A DNA stretch of 64,000 nucleotides, from assembly GCA_947464275.1 (NCBI GenBank), contig CANHVU010000005.1, forward strand, positions 1-64,000, read 5' to 3'. This document shows positions 1-8,338 of the stretch, piece after piece; within the stretch, counting starts at the first letter, position 1, and every line of letters starts with the position of its first letter. The stretch is from Bacteroidota bacterium. Lineage in GTDB: Bacteria > Bacteroidota > Bacteroidia > UKL13-3. The notes under the pieces are model-generated. The model was not told where the DNA came from. It saw only the letters and a program-made list of their open reading frames with translations, and did no database searches. Both the position numbers and the translations under genes were made by a program.

Positions 1-1391
1 GAAATGTAAACTTGGTAAATGGTTTAAATATTACTGGTGCAACAACCGATACTTTGAGATTTAATGCAACTACCATTTTAGATACTGCCACCAATTATAA
101 TGTAATCATATCGAGCACTTGTTCTTTAAGAGATACATCTGCTATTGTTTCATTGAACATCAATTTGCCTTTGTCAATCAACATCAACCCTAGTAACCAA
201 ACAGTTTGTTTAGGAAGCCCAGCAAGATTTATAACCAAAGCAACTGGTTCGGGATTGACTTACCAATGGCGTAGAGGAAATGTAAACTTAGTAAATGGCT
301 TGAATATATCAGGTGTAACAACCGATACCTTAAGATTTAACAGCACAACTATTTTAGATACTGCTACTAATTATAATGTAATCATTTCAAGTACTTGTTC
401 TTTAAGAGATACATCCGCTAATGTTTCATTAAACATCAATTTGCCTTTGGCAATAACAATCAATCCAAGTAACCAAACAGCTTGTTTAGGAAACTCAGCA
501 AGATTTATAACCAAAGCAACAGGTTCAGGATTAACCTACCAATGGCGCAGAGGAAATGTAAACTTGGTAAATGGTTTAAATATTACTGGTGCAACAACCG
601 ATACTTTGAGATTTAATGCAACTACCATTTTAGATACTGCCACCAATTATAATGTAATCATATCGAGCACTTGTTCTTTAAAAGATACATCTGCAAATGT
701 TTCATTGAACATCAATTTGCCTCTGGCAATCAGCATCAATCCAAGTAACCAAACAGTTTGTTTAGGAAGCTCAGCTCGTTTTGTAACCAAAGCAAGCGGT
801 TCAGGATTATCCTATCAATGGCGCAAAGGAAATGTAAACTTAGTAAATGGCTTGAATATATCAGGTGTAACAACCGATACTTTGAGATTTAACAGCACCA
901 GCATTTTAGATACTGCTACCAATTACAATGTAATCATTTCAAGCACTTGTTCTTTAAGAGATACTTCAGCAAATGTTTCATTAAATATCAATTTGCCTTT
1001 GGCAATCAATATCAATCCAAGTAACCAAACAGTTTGTTTAGGAAGCTCAGCAAGATTTATAACTAGAGCTACTGGTTCAGGATTAACTTACCAATGGCGC
1101 AGAGGAAATGTAAACTTAGTAAATGGTGTAAATATAACTGGTGTTACAACCGATACTTTAAGATTTAATAACACAACCATTTTAGATACTGCTGACAATT
1201 ACAATGTAATCATTTCAAGTACTTGTTCTATAAGAGATACTTCTGCTAATGTTTCATTGAATATAAGTACTCCTCCAATCATTATTACAGAACCAACTAA
1301 TCAAACAGCATGCGCAGGAAGTTCTGTTAGTTTTACTGCAGTAGTATCAGGAAATGGCATCACTTACCAATGGCGTAAAGGCAATGTTAAC
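1..1391 (+). repeat. Tandem 276-bp coding repeats with 552-bp higher-order period
   Basis: The same codons recur at 12, 288, 564, 840, 1116 and 1392, a strict 276-bp (92-codon) period with no indels. Units 1 and 3 (starting at 1 and 553) are identical over about 130 bases. Units 2 and 4 (277 and 829) share other variants, such as GGCTTGAATATATCAGG against GGTTTAAATATTACTGG. This A-B-A-B pattern points to duplication of a two-unit block. The units after 1392 are more diverged. Confidence 0.92.
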
Positions 1392-2081
1392 CTAGTAAAT
1401 GGGGGAAATATTTTGGGTGTAAATTCAGCTACTTTAATAATAAATTCAGTAAGTATAACAGATATTGGTTCAAATTATAATTTAGTAGTTACCAATGCTT
1501 GTAATTTTACCGATAGTAGTACAAATGCCTCCCTAACTATATTTGCGTTACCAATAGCAAATGCATCAAGTAACTCGCCTATTTGTGTTGGTAATACTAT
1601 CAATTTATTGGCTCAAACTGTTACAGGCGGCACTTACTCTTGGAGCGGTCCTAATGGCTTTTCATCAACAGTTCAAAATCCAAACATTACCAGTGCACTT
1701 TTAGCTGATTCAGGAAATTACACATTAATGGTAACAAAAAATGGTTGTAATTCAACATTGGTTAACTTAAATGTAATCGTAAAATCTTGCGTAGATATAG
1801 TATTTTCAATACCTGAAGGTTTTTCACCAAATGGTGATGGTATAAACGATTTGTTTGTTATCAAAGGAATTGAAAACTATCCAACACTTTCAGTTAATAT
1901 TTATAACCGTTGGGGAAGTCTAGTATTTGAGGCAAGTCCATATTTAAATAATTGGAACGGAAAATCAAATTCGGGTGTAACTATTGGCGGTGATGATTTA
2001 CCAATTGGAACTTATTTCTACATCATTGATTTGGGTAATGGTGCACCGATTTTAAAAGGAACCATCTATTTAAACAAATAA
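1..2081 (+). CDS. Ig-like repeat surface protein with T9SS type B (CHU_C) C-terminal domain, 5' truncated
   Basis: The reading frame is open at base 1, so the protein begins outside the window. What is seen is five complete 92-residue Ig-like repeats, each with a QWR(R/K)GNVNLVNG strand, a TDTLRF strand and two cysteines (TCS and V/ACLG), then two more divergent Ig-like units. The last ~93 residues (coded from about base 1800) begin with GFSPNGDGINDLF and contain YNRWG and PIGTYFY. This is the gliding-motility-associated CHU_C domain, a type B T9SS secretion signal. By family knowledge the protein should be exported through the outer membrane and act as a surface adhesin. PorP/SprF starts 33 bp downstream. 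No ATG start is visible; the first possible in-frame start (TTG at 12) lies inside a repeat and is not a real start. Confidence 0.93.
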   Translation, partial: NVNLVNGLNITGATTDTLRFNATTILDTATNYNVIISSTCSLRDTSAIVSLNINLPLSININPSNQTVCLGSPARFITKATGSGLTYQWRRGNVNLVNGLNISGVTTDTLRFNSTTILDTATNYNVIISSTCSLRDTSANVSLNINLPLAITINPSNQTACLGNSARFITKATGSGLTYQWRRGNVNLVNGLNITGATTDTLRFNATTILDTATNYNVIISSTCSLKDTSANVSLNINLPLAISINPSNQTVCLGSSARFVTKASGSGLSYQWRKGNVNLVNGLNISGVTTDTLRFNSTSILDTATNYNVIISSTCSLRDTSANVSLNINLPLAININPSNQTVCLGSSARFITRATGSGLTYQWRRGNVNLVNGVNITGVTTDTLRFNNTTILDTADNYNVIISSTCSIRDTSANVSLNISTPPIIITEPTNQTACAGSSVSFTAVVSGNGITYQWRKGNVNLVNGGNILGVNSATLIINSVSITDIGSNYNLVVTNACNFTDSSTNASLTIFALPIANASSNSPICVGNTINLLAQTVTGGTYSWSGPNGFSSTVQNPNITSALLADSGNYTLMVTKNGCNSTLVNLNVIVKSCVDIVFSIPEGFSPNGDGINDLFVIKGIENYPTLSVNIYNRWGSLVFEASPYLNNWNGKSNSGVTIGGDDLPIGTYFYIIDLGNGAPILKGTIYLNK

Positions 2082-2114
2082 ACAAATTCATTCATTTAAT
2101 CAATTCATTATATT

Positions 2115-3050
2115 ATGAAAATTAGTAATAAAATAGCAGTTGCAATCATTTTTGCGGTAGCAACATTGCATATTAAAGCACAACAAGCGCCTATGTACAC
2201 GCATTATATGTACAATACCATGGTGGTTAATCCGGCTTATGCCGGTAGCCGCGATGCTTTAACAGTTTCAGCCTTGCATCGTTCGCAGTGGGTAGGTTTT
2301 GATGGAGCACCATCAACTCAAACTTTAACGTTACATGCGCCTTTAAGCAATGAGCATATAGGTTTAGGACTAGCAGTTATGAACGACAAAATTGGTCCTG
2401 TTAACTTTTCATCGGTTACCGCTAATTTTGCTTATATCATGCGTGTTTCTCGCAATGCTAAGTTATCATTAGGTTTAAGTGCCGGAGCCAATATGCTTCA
2501 AGCCAATTTAAATAAACTAACTTTAGATCAACAAAACGATCCTGCATTTGCTAATAATATCAATAATAAAATAGCACCCGATTTTGGTTTTGGTGTTTAT
2601 TATTCACGCGAGCGTTTTTATGCTGGTGTATCAATACCTAATTTAATGGAAACCAACTATTCCAATAATAATGATGGCGTAAAATTGGCAGGTAAGGACC
2701 AACGACATTATTTTTTTATAGCAGGAACCATGCTTAAAATAAGCAATAGTTTATCTTTTAAACCCACTACTTTAATTAAAGTTACTGCAGGTGCACCTAT
2801 TCAGGCAGATATTACTGGTTCTTTTATCATTTTTGATAAATTGTTATTAGGTGCCATGTATCGTACAGGTGATGCAACAGGTGCTTTAATTGGATTTGAT
2901 TTAACCAATCAACTACATATTGGCTATTCTTTCGATTGGTCGGTTGGAGTTAACACTGCCAAATACAATCAAGGAAGTCATGAAATATTATTGAGGTATG
3001 ACTTTATGCTAAAAAATAAAAAACAAATTCATACACCAAGGTATTTCTAA
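2115..3050 (+). CDS. PorP/SprF family T9SS outer-membrane protein
   Basis: A 311-residue protein with a signal peptide (about residues 1-22, ending HIKA before QQ) and the family hallmark YNTMVVNPAYAGSRD near the N-terminus, followed by alternating amphipathic strands that fit an outer-membrane beta-barrel. Members of this family (P. gingivalis PorP, F. johnsoniae SprF) support type IX secretion, and SprF-like proteins are usually dedicated to a neighbouring type B cargo. Here it follows the CHU_C protein by 33 bp and precedes a PorE-like gene by 36 bp, so the three probably form one operon. Length is typical. Start ATG 2115 gives an intact signal peptide. Confidence 0.93.
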   Translation: MKISNKIAVAIIFAVATLHIKAQQAPMYTHYMYNTMVVNPAYAGSRDALTVSALHRSQWVGFDGAPSTQTLTLHAPLSNEHIGLGLAVMNDKIGPVNFSSVTANFAYIMRVSRNAKLSLGLSAGANMLQANLNKLTLDQQNDPAFANNINNKIAPDFGFGVYYSRERFYAGVSIPNLMETNYSNNNDGVKLAGKDQRHYFFIAGTMLKISNSLSFKPTTLIKVTAGAPIQADITGSFIIFDKLLLGAMYRTGDATGALIGFDLTNQLHIGYSFDWSVGVNTAKYNQGSHEILLRYDFMLKNKKQIHTPRYF

Positions 3051-3086
3051 CATTTTTAAATCAAACAAAATTTAATTCCACATATC

Positions 3087-5006
3087 ATGAAAAATAAAAT
3101 TATACCCATTATCTGTTTCCTTTTATTCAGTTTTCAATTATTGGCGCAGCAAAAGTCGAGCAAGGAAATACAAGGCGATAAATACTCTTTTAGCTATTCG
3201 TATTCTGATGCCATCACTGCTTACAGCAAAGCAAAAGATTTAACCTTAGATGGAAAACGTAAACTAGCAATGGCTTACCATAAAATGGATAATAACCAAG
3301 CAGCTGATTCGGTTTATAGCACTTATATTATCAATGGTTCAAGTTTAATTCCTGAAGATTATATCAACTACGCTATGGCTTTAAAAATGAATAACAAATA
3401 TGCTGAAAATCTTTATTGGATGGACAAATTTGCTCAAGTAAAACCAACTGATTTAAGGTCAATTGATTATTTAGCTAATAAAAATGAATACAATAATTGG
3501 AGTCAAGATAGCAAGGTTTTTAAAATAGAAATGCTTAACCTTAATACCAATGAAGTAGATTTTGGTCCAGCATATTATAAAGATAAAATTGTGTTTACCT
3601 CAAGCCGAAATAAAAAGGTTTTTAGCAAAGAAGATAATTGGCACAACGAACCTTATCTTGATTTATACATGGCTGATATTGATAAAACACAATTAACCAA
3701 TATTGTAAATTTTGATAAAAATATCAATGGCAAAATGCACGATGGCCCAGCTACTTTCTCCAAAACAGGAACAACCATGGCTTTTACAAGAAATAACTAC
3801 CACGACAAAAGCAAAGATAGAATTGTAGAACTTCAAATATTTTTTAGCGATTATAGCGATGGTAAATGGTCAACTCCTACCCCATTTGCATACAATAGCA
3901 TTGGTTATTCAGTTGGGCATCCATGTTTTAATGCTGCGGGTAATACCATGTATTTTATCAGTGATATGCCTGGAGGTTTTGGTGGATCGGATATTTATAA
4001 AACTACCAAAGATGGGATTGGTGTTTGGTCAAAACCTGTTAACTTGGGCAATCAAATTAATACCGAGGGAGATGAGTTATTTCCATTTTATGAAGAAAAT
4101 AGCATGATGTTATTTTTTACTTCTGATGGGCGTTATGGTTTAGGTGGATTAGATATTTTTATTTGCGAAATACGCGATGATAAAATAGGTAAAATAATAA
4201 ATGTGGGTGCACCTTTAAACTCTCGTTTTGATGATATTTCGGCTATTGCTAACGATAAAATGTCAACAGGTTATTTTTCATCAAACAGACCAGGAGGTAA
4301 AGGAACTGACGATTTGTATTCATTCAGCATTCAAAAAATAGATAAAAAAATACAAGGTATTGTATTGCAAAAAAATGGAAATCCAATTCCAAAATCGTTT
4401 GTTAAATTGTATAACGATAAAGACCTAGTTATTGATTCTTTAATCACTAAAGAAGATGGAGCCTTTATATTTAAAGCAGCTAATAATAGTAATTTTAAAT
4501 TAGTAGGTGTAAAAGAAACTTTTGCCGAGGGCAATGCTTTTGCCACTACGTTAGGAAGTGAATTGATTGTAAAAGCGGATATTATTTTAACTAAAATTCC
4601 AATAAAAGAGCAAATAAAAGCCAAAGCAGATTTAGCTAAAATATTAGAGTTAAACGAAATATTTTTTGATTTAAATAAATCAACTATTCGAGAAGACGCT
4701 AAAGTAGAGTTAGATAAAATTGTTGCTATTATGAACGAATATCCTAAAATGAGGGTAGAGTTAAGCAGTTTTACTGATTGCAGAGCAAGCGAAAAATACA
4801 ATCAAATATTATCAGATAGCAGAGCCAAAGCATCGGCAAAGTATATAAAAAGTAGAATTACCAAACCTTCGCGCATATTCGGAAAAGGCTATGGAGAGGT
4901 TAAAAATTCATCTAATTGCCCTTGTGAGAACAATGCCATAACTGAATGTACCGAAGCTCAATACCAAGAAGCCAGAAAAACAGTATTTACCATTTTAAGG
5001 TATTAA
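3087..5006 (+). CDS. PorE-like protein: TPR, PD40 propeller, carboxypeptidase-regulatory-like and OmpA domains
   Basis: A 639-residue secreted protein (signal peptide ending QLLAQQ). The domain order is: TPR-like helices at about 30-130; WD40/PD40 propeller blades at about 155-415, with repeats such as YFISDMPGGFGGSDIY and YFSSNRPGGKGTDDLYS; a carboxypeptidase-regulatory-like fold at about 422-480 (GNPIPKSFVKLYN); and a C-terminal OmpA domain from about 520 (EIFFDLNKSTI, SSFTDCRAS, DSRAKASAKYI). The Asp in FTDCR and the Arg in DSRAK fit the peptidoglycan-binding positions. This order matches P. gingivalis PorE, which tethers T9SS components to peptidoglycan. It is probably periplasmic and serves the PorP-like protein just upstream. 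Shadow frames at 3859-4107 and 4331-4801 are not genes. Confidence 0.9.
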   Translation: MKNKIIPIICFLLFSFQLLAQQKSSKEIQGDKYSFSYSYSDAITAYSKAKDLTLDGKRKLAMAYHKMDNNQAADSVYSTYIINGSSLIPEDYINYAMALKMNNKYAENLYWMDKFAQVKPTDLRSIDYLANKNEYNNWSQDSKVFKIEMLNLNTNEVDFGPAYYKDKIVFTSSRNKKVFSKEDNWHNEPYLDLYMADIDKTQLTNIVNFDKNINGKMHDGPATFSKTGTTMAFTRNNYHDKSKDRIVELQIFFSDYSDGKWSTPTPFAYNSIGYSVGHPCFNAAGNTMYFISDMPGGFGGSDIYKTTKDGIGVWSKPVNLGNQINTEGDELFPFYEENSMMLFFTSDGRYGLGGLDIFICEIRDDKIGKIINVGAPLNSRFDDISAIANDKMSTGYFSSNRPGGKGTDDLYSFSIQKIDKKIQGIVLQKNGNPIPKSFVKLYNDKDLVIDSLITKEDGAFIFKAANNSNFKLVGVKETFAEGNAFATTLGSELIVKADIILTKIPIKEQIKAKADLAKILELNEIFFDLNKSTIREDAKVELDKIVAIMNEYPKMRVELSSFTDCRASEKYNQILSDSRAKASAKYIKSRITKPSRIFGKGYGEVKNSSNCPCENNAITECTEAQYQEARKTVFTILRY

Positions 5007-5155
5007 AATGTAATCTCTTTAATTTGATGGAGTTACATTACGTCTAAAATTTTCGGGCTTGGCTCAATTCACGCGGTCGTTTAGCGAAGTCGATACGAAT
5101 ACCAATTAGAATAAAATGCTTACATAAATTATATTTATTCGTAATATTCCAAAAT

Positions 5156-5190
5156 TTTGCCAGAGCTCTTTACTTTGGCAAAGTTTTTTT
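5156..5190 (+). terminator. Probable intrinsic terminator after the T9SS set
   Basis: TTTGCCA (5156-5162) pairs with TGGCAAA (5176-5182) and is followed by G and seven T. It lies 150 bp past the stop codon of the PorE-like gene. The stem is short and the loop 13 nt, so confidence is moderate. Confidence 0.5.
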
Positions 5191-5211
5191 GGTTATTTGT
5201 CCAAGGTCGGT

Positions 5212-5229
5212 TGCCGATAGCTATCGGCA
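5212..5229. repeat. 18-bp perfect palindrome
   Basis: TGCCGATAGCTATCGGCA is exactly self-complementary. It sits in the gene-free region beside other palindromes. Its function is unknown; it may belong to a dispersed genomic repeat. Confidence 0.75.
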
Positions 5230-5269
5230 CTCACCGCACCTTCTTAATTGTCTGAATACGATTTTTTTG

Positions 5270-5284
5270 TCACGCCTTGCGTGA
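5270..5284. repeat. TCACGC-ctt-GCGTGA inverted repeat, copy 1
   Basis: A 6-bp-arm inverted repeat with a 3-nt spacer. The same 15 bases recur at 12215-12229, also between genes, followed by GAT-type sequence in both. Loosely related TCACG-containing bits follow at 5339-5385. Confidence 0.6.
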
Positions 5285-5390
5285 TTGATTAAGATGATTA
5301 ACTAATTCAAAAATCTAAGTACTTCAAACTAAGTACTGAATCACGCAGGTTGTGAAAAAACTGAATCACACAAAACGTGAAAATACCAAA

Positions 5391-5464
5391 AGCTCCATAG
5401 GAGCGAAAGTATGGTAACCAAAAGGAACCCACTAACACCCCAAAACTCTATAGGGGCGATACTT
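5391..5464. repeat. REP-like element, copy 1
   Basis: The element starts with the palindrome GCTCCATAGGAGC, continues with a shared core (AAAGTATGGTAACC, AAAAGGAACCCACTA) and ends with a second imperfect palindrome around CTCTATAGGGGCG plus GATACTT. The first 44 bases match copy 2 (5590-5663) with one mismatch; the second palindrome differs in sequence but keeps its symmetry, which suggests selection on structure. Confidence 0.75.
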
Positions 5465-5468
5465 ATTG

Positions 5469-5502
5469 CTTGTTGGTGTCGCTTCGCTAAAACACCAACA
5501 AG
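5469..5502. repeat. Hairpin between the two REP-like elements
   Basis: CTTGTTGGTGT (5469-5479) pairs perfectly with ACACCAACAAG (5492-5502) across a 12-nt loop containing CGCTTCGC. There is no T-tract after it, so it does not look like a terminator. Confidence 0.65.
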
Positions 5503-5589
5503 GGCGAAAATTCATTGGCTGAACTTTGATTTATTTGATAAAGATGATTGACACGATTAACACAAAAACACCTAAACCATAAAGCAGAT

Positions 5590-5663
5590 AAGCTCCATAG
5601 GAGCAAAAGTATGGTAACCAAAAGGAACCCACTACCAACCTAAAGCCCCGTGGGGGTGATACT
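5590..5663. repeat. REP-like element, copy 2
   Basis: Direct repeat of 5391-5464 at a distance of 199 bp. The first palindrome is identical; the second reads GCCCCGTGGGGGTG in place of CTCTATAGGGGCG. Both end GATACTT. Confidence 0.75.
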
Positions 5664-5832
5664 TCAACAAGCTAAGTAACCATTCTAACTAAATACTTTG
5701 AACTTCAAACTACGAACATCAAACTTAAAAATCCGTAATTTATATAACAAATTAGTGGCAATGTGTAATGGTGGTTTTTTGTTTTAACATCACTTTTGAC
5801 TAATTATTCAACTATTATAAACCCCTTCAATT

Positions 5833-6150
5833 ATGAACAAAATGAATTTAACACTTACTGTCGTTATTTTACTATTTACTTTTTTTTCAGTAAAAGCAAA
5901 AACTAAAATAGTAATTAATAAAAATGCCTTGGCATTGCAAAGCACTACTAATACTAAATCAAATGTGCTTTTAAAACGCTTAGAGGTAATAAAGGAAATG
6001 GATAAAAGCCAAATGAATAAAGAAGAACTTACTAATTTATTAACTGAAGTACGCTTAATCAAAACACAATTAATTGCAGTAGACGGTGGTATTTTTATTT
6101 CGGCTGGAGCAATAATAGTAATACTCATTGTGCTGTTATTTCTTCTTTAA
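5833..6150 (+). CDS. Small two-segment membrane protein, unknown function
   Basis: A 105-residue protein I do not recognise. A hydrophobic N-terminus (about residues 5-22, ending SVKAKTK) could be a signal peptide or first membrane segment. The middle is charged and helical (EVIKEMDKSQMNKEELTNLLTEVRLIK). The C-terminus (GGIFISAGAIIVILIVLLFLL) is a clear membrane segment that runs to the end. Its stop codon (6148-6150) directly abuts the TTG start of the DUF1003 gene, so the two are probably translated together. It opens the small stress/envelope cluster. Confidence 0.7.
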   Translation: MNKMNLTLTVVILLFTFFSVKAKTKIVINKNALALQSTTNTKSNVLLKRLEVIKEMDKSQMNKEELTNLLTEVRLIKTQLIAVDGGIFISAGAIIVILIVLLFLL

Positions 6151-6708
6151 TTGAAAAACGAGAATATAGATAAATTGCTCTTTGACGAAAACGAGCATTT
6201 ATCAAAACTGCATCAAATAGTAAAGGATACCTTGGAGTCGGAAGAGCTGATTATTCATAATTTACTAAATCCACCAATTGAGACCATTAGTCATGGGCAA
6301 CGTATTTCAGACAAGGTTGCCCAGTTTGGCGGTAGTTGGAAATTTATTATTCTTTTTGGATTAGTATTCACTATTTGGATTGTGTTTAATGTATTGGCAC
6401 TAGGGGTATTTAAGTTCGACCCTTACCCTTTTATTTTAATGAATTTAATTCTTTCCTGCATTGCGGCATTGCAAGCACCTGTTATCCTAATGAGCCAAAA
6501 CAGGCAAGAGGAAAAAGATAGAATGCGGGGTGAGAATGATTACATGATAAACCTAAAGGCGGAAATGCAAATAAGAAGCCTACATCAAAAAATGGATTTA
6601 TTGCTAGAAGAGCAAATCAAAACCTTATTTGAAACTCAACAAAAACAATTTGTGTTACTCAAAGAAATTAACTTAAAGCTTGATAAACTAAAACATGCAG
6701 GCTTTTAA
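6151..6708 (+). CDS. DUF1003 family membrane protein
   Basis: A 185-residue protein with the DUF1003 (PF06210) pattern: RISDKVAQFGGSWKFII, two membrane segments (about 66-86 and 94-115, separated by FKFDPYPF), then SQNRQEEKDRMRGENDYMINLKAEMQIRS and a helical, probably coiled-coil tail (LHQKMDLLLEEQIKTL). The function of the family is unknown. There is no in-frame ATG before the conserved core; TTG at 6151, right after the previous stop, is the only sensible start and implies coupling to the 5833 gene. It belongs to the stress/envelope run. Confidence 0.85.
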   Translation: MKNENIDKLLFDENEHLSKLHQIVKDTLESEELIIHNLLNPPIETISHGQRISDKVAQFGGSWKFIILFGLVFTIWIVFNVLALGVFKFDPYPFILMNLILSCIAALQAPVILMSQNRQEEKDRMRGENDYMINLKAEMQIRSLHQKMDLLLEEQIKTLFETQQKQFVLLKEINLKLDKLKHAGF

Positions 6709-6736
6709 TATTCACAGTTTTTAAACCAACAAAACC

Positions 6737-6961
6737 ATGCAAACCGAAGAAGATTTAAACAAAGAGATATTAACCATAACTATGGATATTGTAAAAAATC
6801 ATCCTGAACTTTCAAAGTACTTAGATGAAATGCCAGTAACAATTCCTAATAAAGAAAATCCAGAAATTACTTTGAAGGCCTTAAAATCATACAGGCATTC
6901 GCTAACCACCCTTTTAAGCAAATACGAGCAGGGGCACGAAACTATTATACCACAACCTTAA
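6737..6961 (+). CDS. Small soluble protein, unknown function
   Basis: A 74-residue acidic, helical protein without membrane segment or signal. The sequence has the look of a short helical bundle (NKEILTITMDIVKNHPELSKYLDEMP, then LKALKSYRHSLTTLLSKYE). I do not recognise the family. It sits 28 bp after the DUF1003 gene and before CsbD, in the same orientation, so a role in the same stress response is inferred from position only. Confidence 0.65.
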   Translation: MQTEEDLNKEILTITMDIVKNHPELSKYLDEMPVTIPNKENPEITLKALKSYRHSLTTLLSKYEQGHETIIPQP

Positions 6962-7075
6962 ATGTTATTTACAAGTGTGATTAATGTAACTTAATTCCAT
7001 ACATGTGTAATAGCATTAGTTAGTCAATACCTCACCTTTGAAAAGTGTTACAATACACATTTAAAAAAAAAGGAA

Positions 7076-7264
7076 ATGACAAACTTAACCGAATTAAAAG
7101 GCAACTGGAACGAAACCAAAGGTAAACTTAAACAAAAATTTGCTATACTAACTGACGATGACTTGCTACTGGTAGAAGGCAAGCATGATGAAATGATTGG
7201 TAAAATACAAACTCGTTTAGGAAAAACCAAAGAAGAGATTCAAAAATTAATAGCTGATTTATAG
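7076..7264 (+). CDS. CsbD family stress-response protein
   Basis: A 62-residue protein showing the CsbD (PF05532) pattern: [52 protein letters not shown]. In Bacillus csbD belongs to the sigma-B general stress regulon; the molecular function is not known. Small, very hydrophilic and cytoplasmic. ATG 7076 is the only start that keeps the whole motif. The opposite-strand frame 7048-7230 is a shadow. The 114-bp gap upstream may contain its own promoter. Confidence 0.9.
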   Translation: MTNLTELKGNWNETKGKLKQKFAILTDDDLLLVEGKHDEMIGKIQTRLGKTKEEIQKLIADL

Positions 7265-7318
7265 TAATTATAATCAATCAATATTTAACTCATACCCAAT
7301 AACAAAAACATTACCATT

Positions 7319-7759
7319 ATGAAAAAAACAATCATTAAAGCCATTGCAATAGGCTTTGTATCAATAAGTATTTTAGGTGCTTGTAACTCTCCTTCAAAAA
7401 AAATAGAAAACGCGCAAACGAATGTAAACGAAGCCAACAAAGAATTAGACGAAGCCAATGTAGCCTACTTGGTAGAAGTTGATACTTACCGCAAAGAAGC
7501 TACAGAAAAAATTAATGCTAATAATAAAAGCATAGCCGAATTTAACGAACGCATAGCTAAAGAAAAAAGCGCTGCTAAGGCCGATTATCAAAAGAAAATA
7601 GCTGAATTAGAAACTAAAAATTCTGACCTAGAAAAAAAATTGACCGATTACAAAGATGATGGGAAAGAAAATTGGGAAAAATTTAAGACAGAGTTTAACC
7701 AACAAATGACTGATTTAGGCGAAGCAATAAAAGGATTAACGATTAAAGATAAAAAGTAA
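7319..7759 (+). CDS. Coiled-coil lipoprotein
   Basis: A 146-residue protein with a lipoprotein signal peptide; the lipobox is ILGAC with Cys at about residue 22. The mature part is almost entirely charged heptad-like helix (KIENAQTNVNEANKELDEAN, EKSAAKADYQKKIAELETKN), typical of an envelope coiled coil. There is no enzymatic motif. The next gene starts 1 bp after the stop, so the two are cotranscribed. Which membrane it ends up in cannot be read from the sequence. Confidence 0.8.
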   Translation: MKKTIIKAIAIGFVSISILGACNSPSKKIENAQTNVNEANKELDEANVAYLVEVDTYRKEATEKINANNKSIAEFNERIAKEKSAAKADYQKKIAELETKNSDLEKKLTDYKDDGKENWEKFKTEFNQQMTDLGEAIKGLTIKDKK

Positions 7760-7760
7760 T

Positions 7761-8330
7761 ATGAAGAAATTAGCAAGTATTTTAGTAATTGTATTTAGCC
7801 TGTTTCAGTTAAATATTACTGCGCAAGATAAATTTGGTAAAGCACTTAATTTAGGTTTAGGTATTGGTGGCAGAACAGGTTATTATGGCTATGCAGCACG
7901 CTCATTGCCAGTGTTTCATTTAAACTATGAGTTTGATGTGGCTAAAGATTTTACACTAGCACCTTTTATCAGTGTTTCATCTTTTACCAATGATTACTAT
8001 TGGGGAAATAATAATAATCCTTACAAGTATTATACTTACCGCGAAACTATTATTCCTATTGGTGTTAAAGGTTCTTATTATTTTGATAATTTACTTAAAG
8101 CCAATAAAAAATGGGATTTTTATTTAGCAGGCTCTCTAGGTTTTGCCATCATTAATCAAAGCTGGGATAATGGCTATAATGGTGATAAAAATTATTACCA
8201 AGGAGGTAGTAATTTATTTTTAGACTTACATATTGGAACTGAATATCACTTTAACAATAGTGTGGGAGCTTTCTTAGATTTATCTAGCGGTGTATCAACC
8301 ATCGGTTTGGCTTTTCACGGTGGTAAATAA
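7761..8330 (+). CDS. Small outer-membrane beta-barrel-like protein
   Basis: A 189-residue secreted protein (signal peptide ending LNITAQ) rich in Gly, Tyr, Asn and aromatic alternation (LGLGIGGRTGYYGYAARSLPVFHLNYEFDV, DFYLAGSLGFAI, FLDLSSGVSTIGLAFHGGK), as in small 8-strand outer-membrane barrels of Bacteroidota. I cannot assign a specific family. It starts 1 bp after the coiled-coil lipoprotein and the lmo0937-type gene follows 8 bp later. Confidence 0.7.
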   Translation: MKKLASILVIVFSLFQLNITAQDKFGKALNLGLGIGGRTGYYGYAARSLPVFHLNYEFDVAKDFTLAPFISVSSFTNDYYWGNNNNPYKYYTYRETIIPIGVKGSYYFDNLLKANKKWDFYLAGSLGFAIINQSWDNGYNGDKNYYQGGSNLFLDLHIGTEYHFNNSVGAFLDLSSGVSTIGLAFHGGK

Positions 8331-8338
8331 ATCAAATT

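Larger units (their letters stand above)
5007..5832. other. Gene-free intergenic region with several palindromes
   Basis: These 826 bases hold no credible coding frame. They contain the terminator-like hairpin above, an 18-bp perfect palindrome (5212-5229), a TCACGC/GCGTGA inverted repeat (5270-5284), two copies of a 74-bp REP-like element, and an 11-bp-stem hairpin (5469-5502). The promoter of the following small-gene cluster should lie near its 3' end, but I see no exact TAnnTTTG box there. Confidence 0.8.

Noticed and set aside
1-1391. CRISPR array
   Set aside because: Repeats are 276 bp, contiguous, in frame and without spacers.
4331-4801. 156-codon minus-strand frame inside the PorE-like gene
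   Set aside because: Lies wholly opposite the OmpA-domain coding region, with no signal, motif or initiation context; AT-rich coding DNA often leaves such open shadows.
5808-6128. Minus-strand frame opposite the small membrane protein
   Set aside because: Shadow of the 5833 gene; the plus strand has the better start and the membrane-segment layout.
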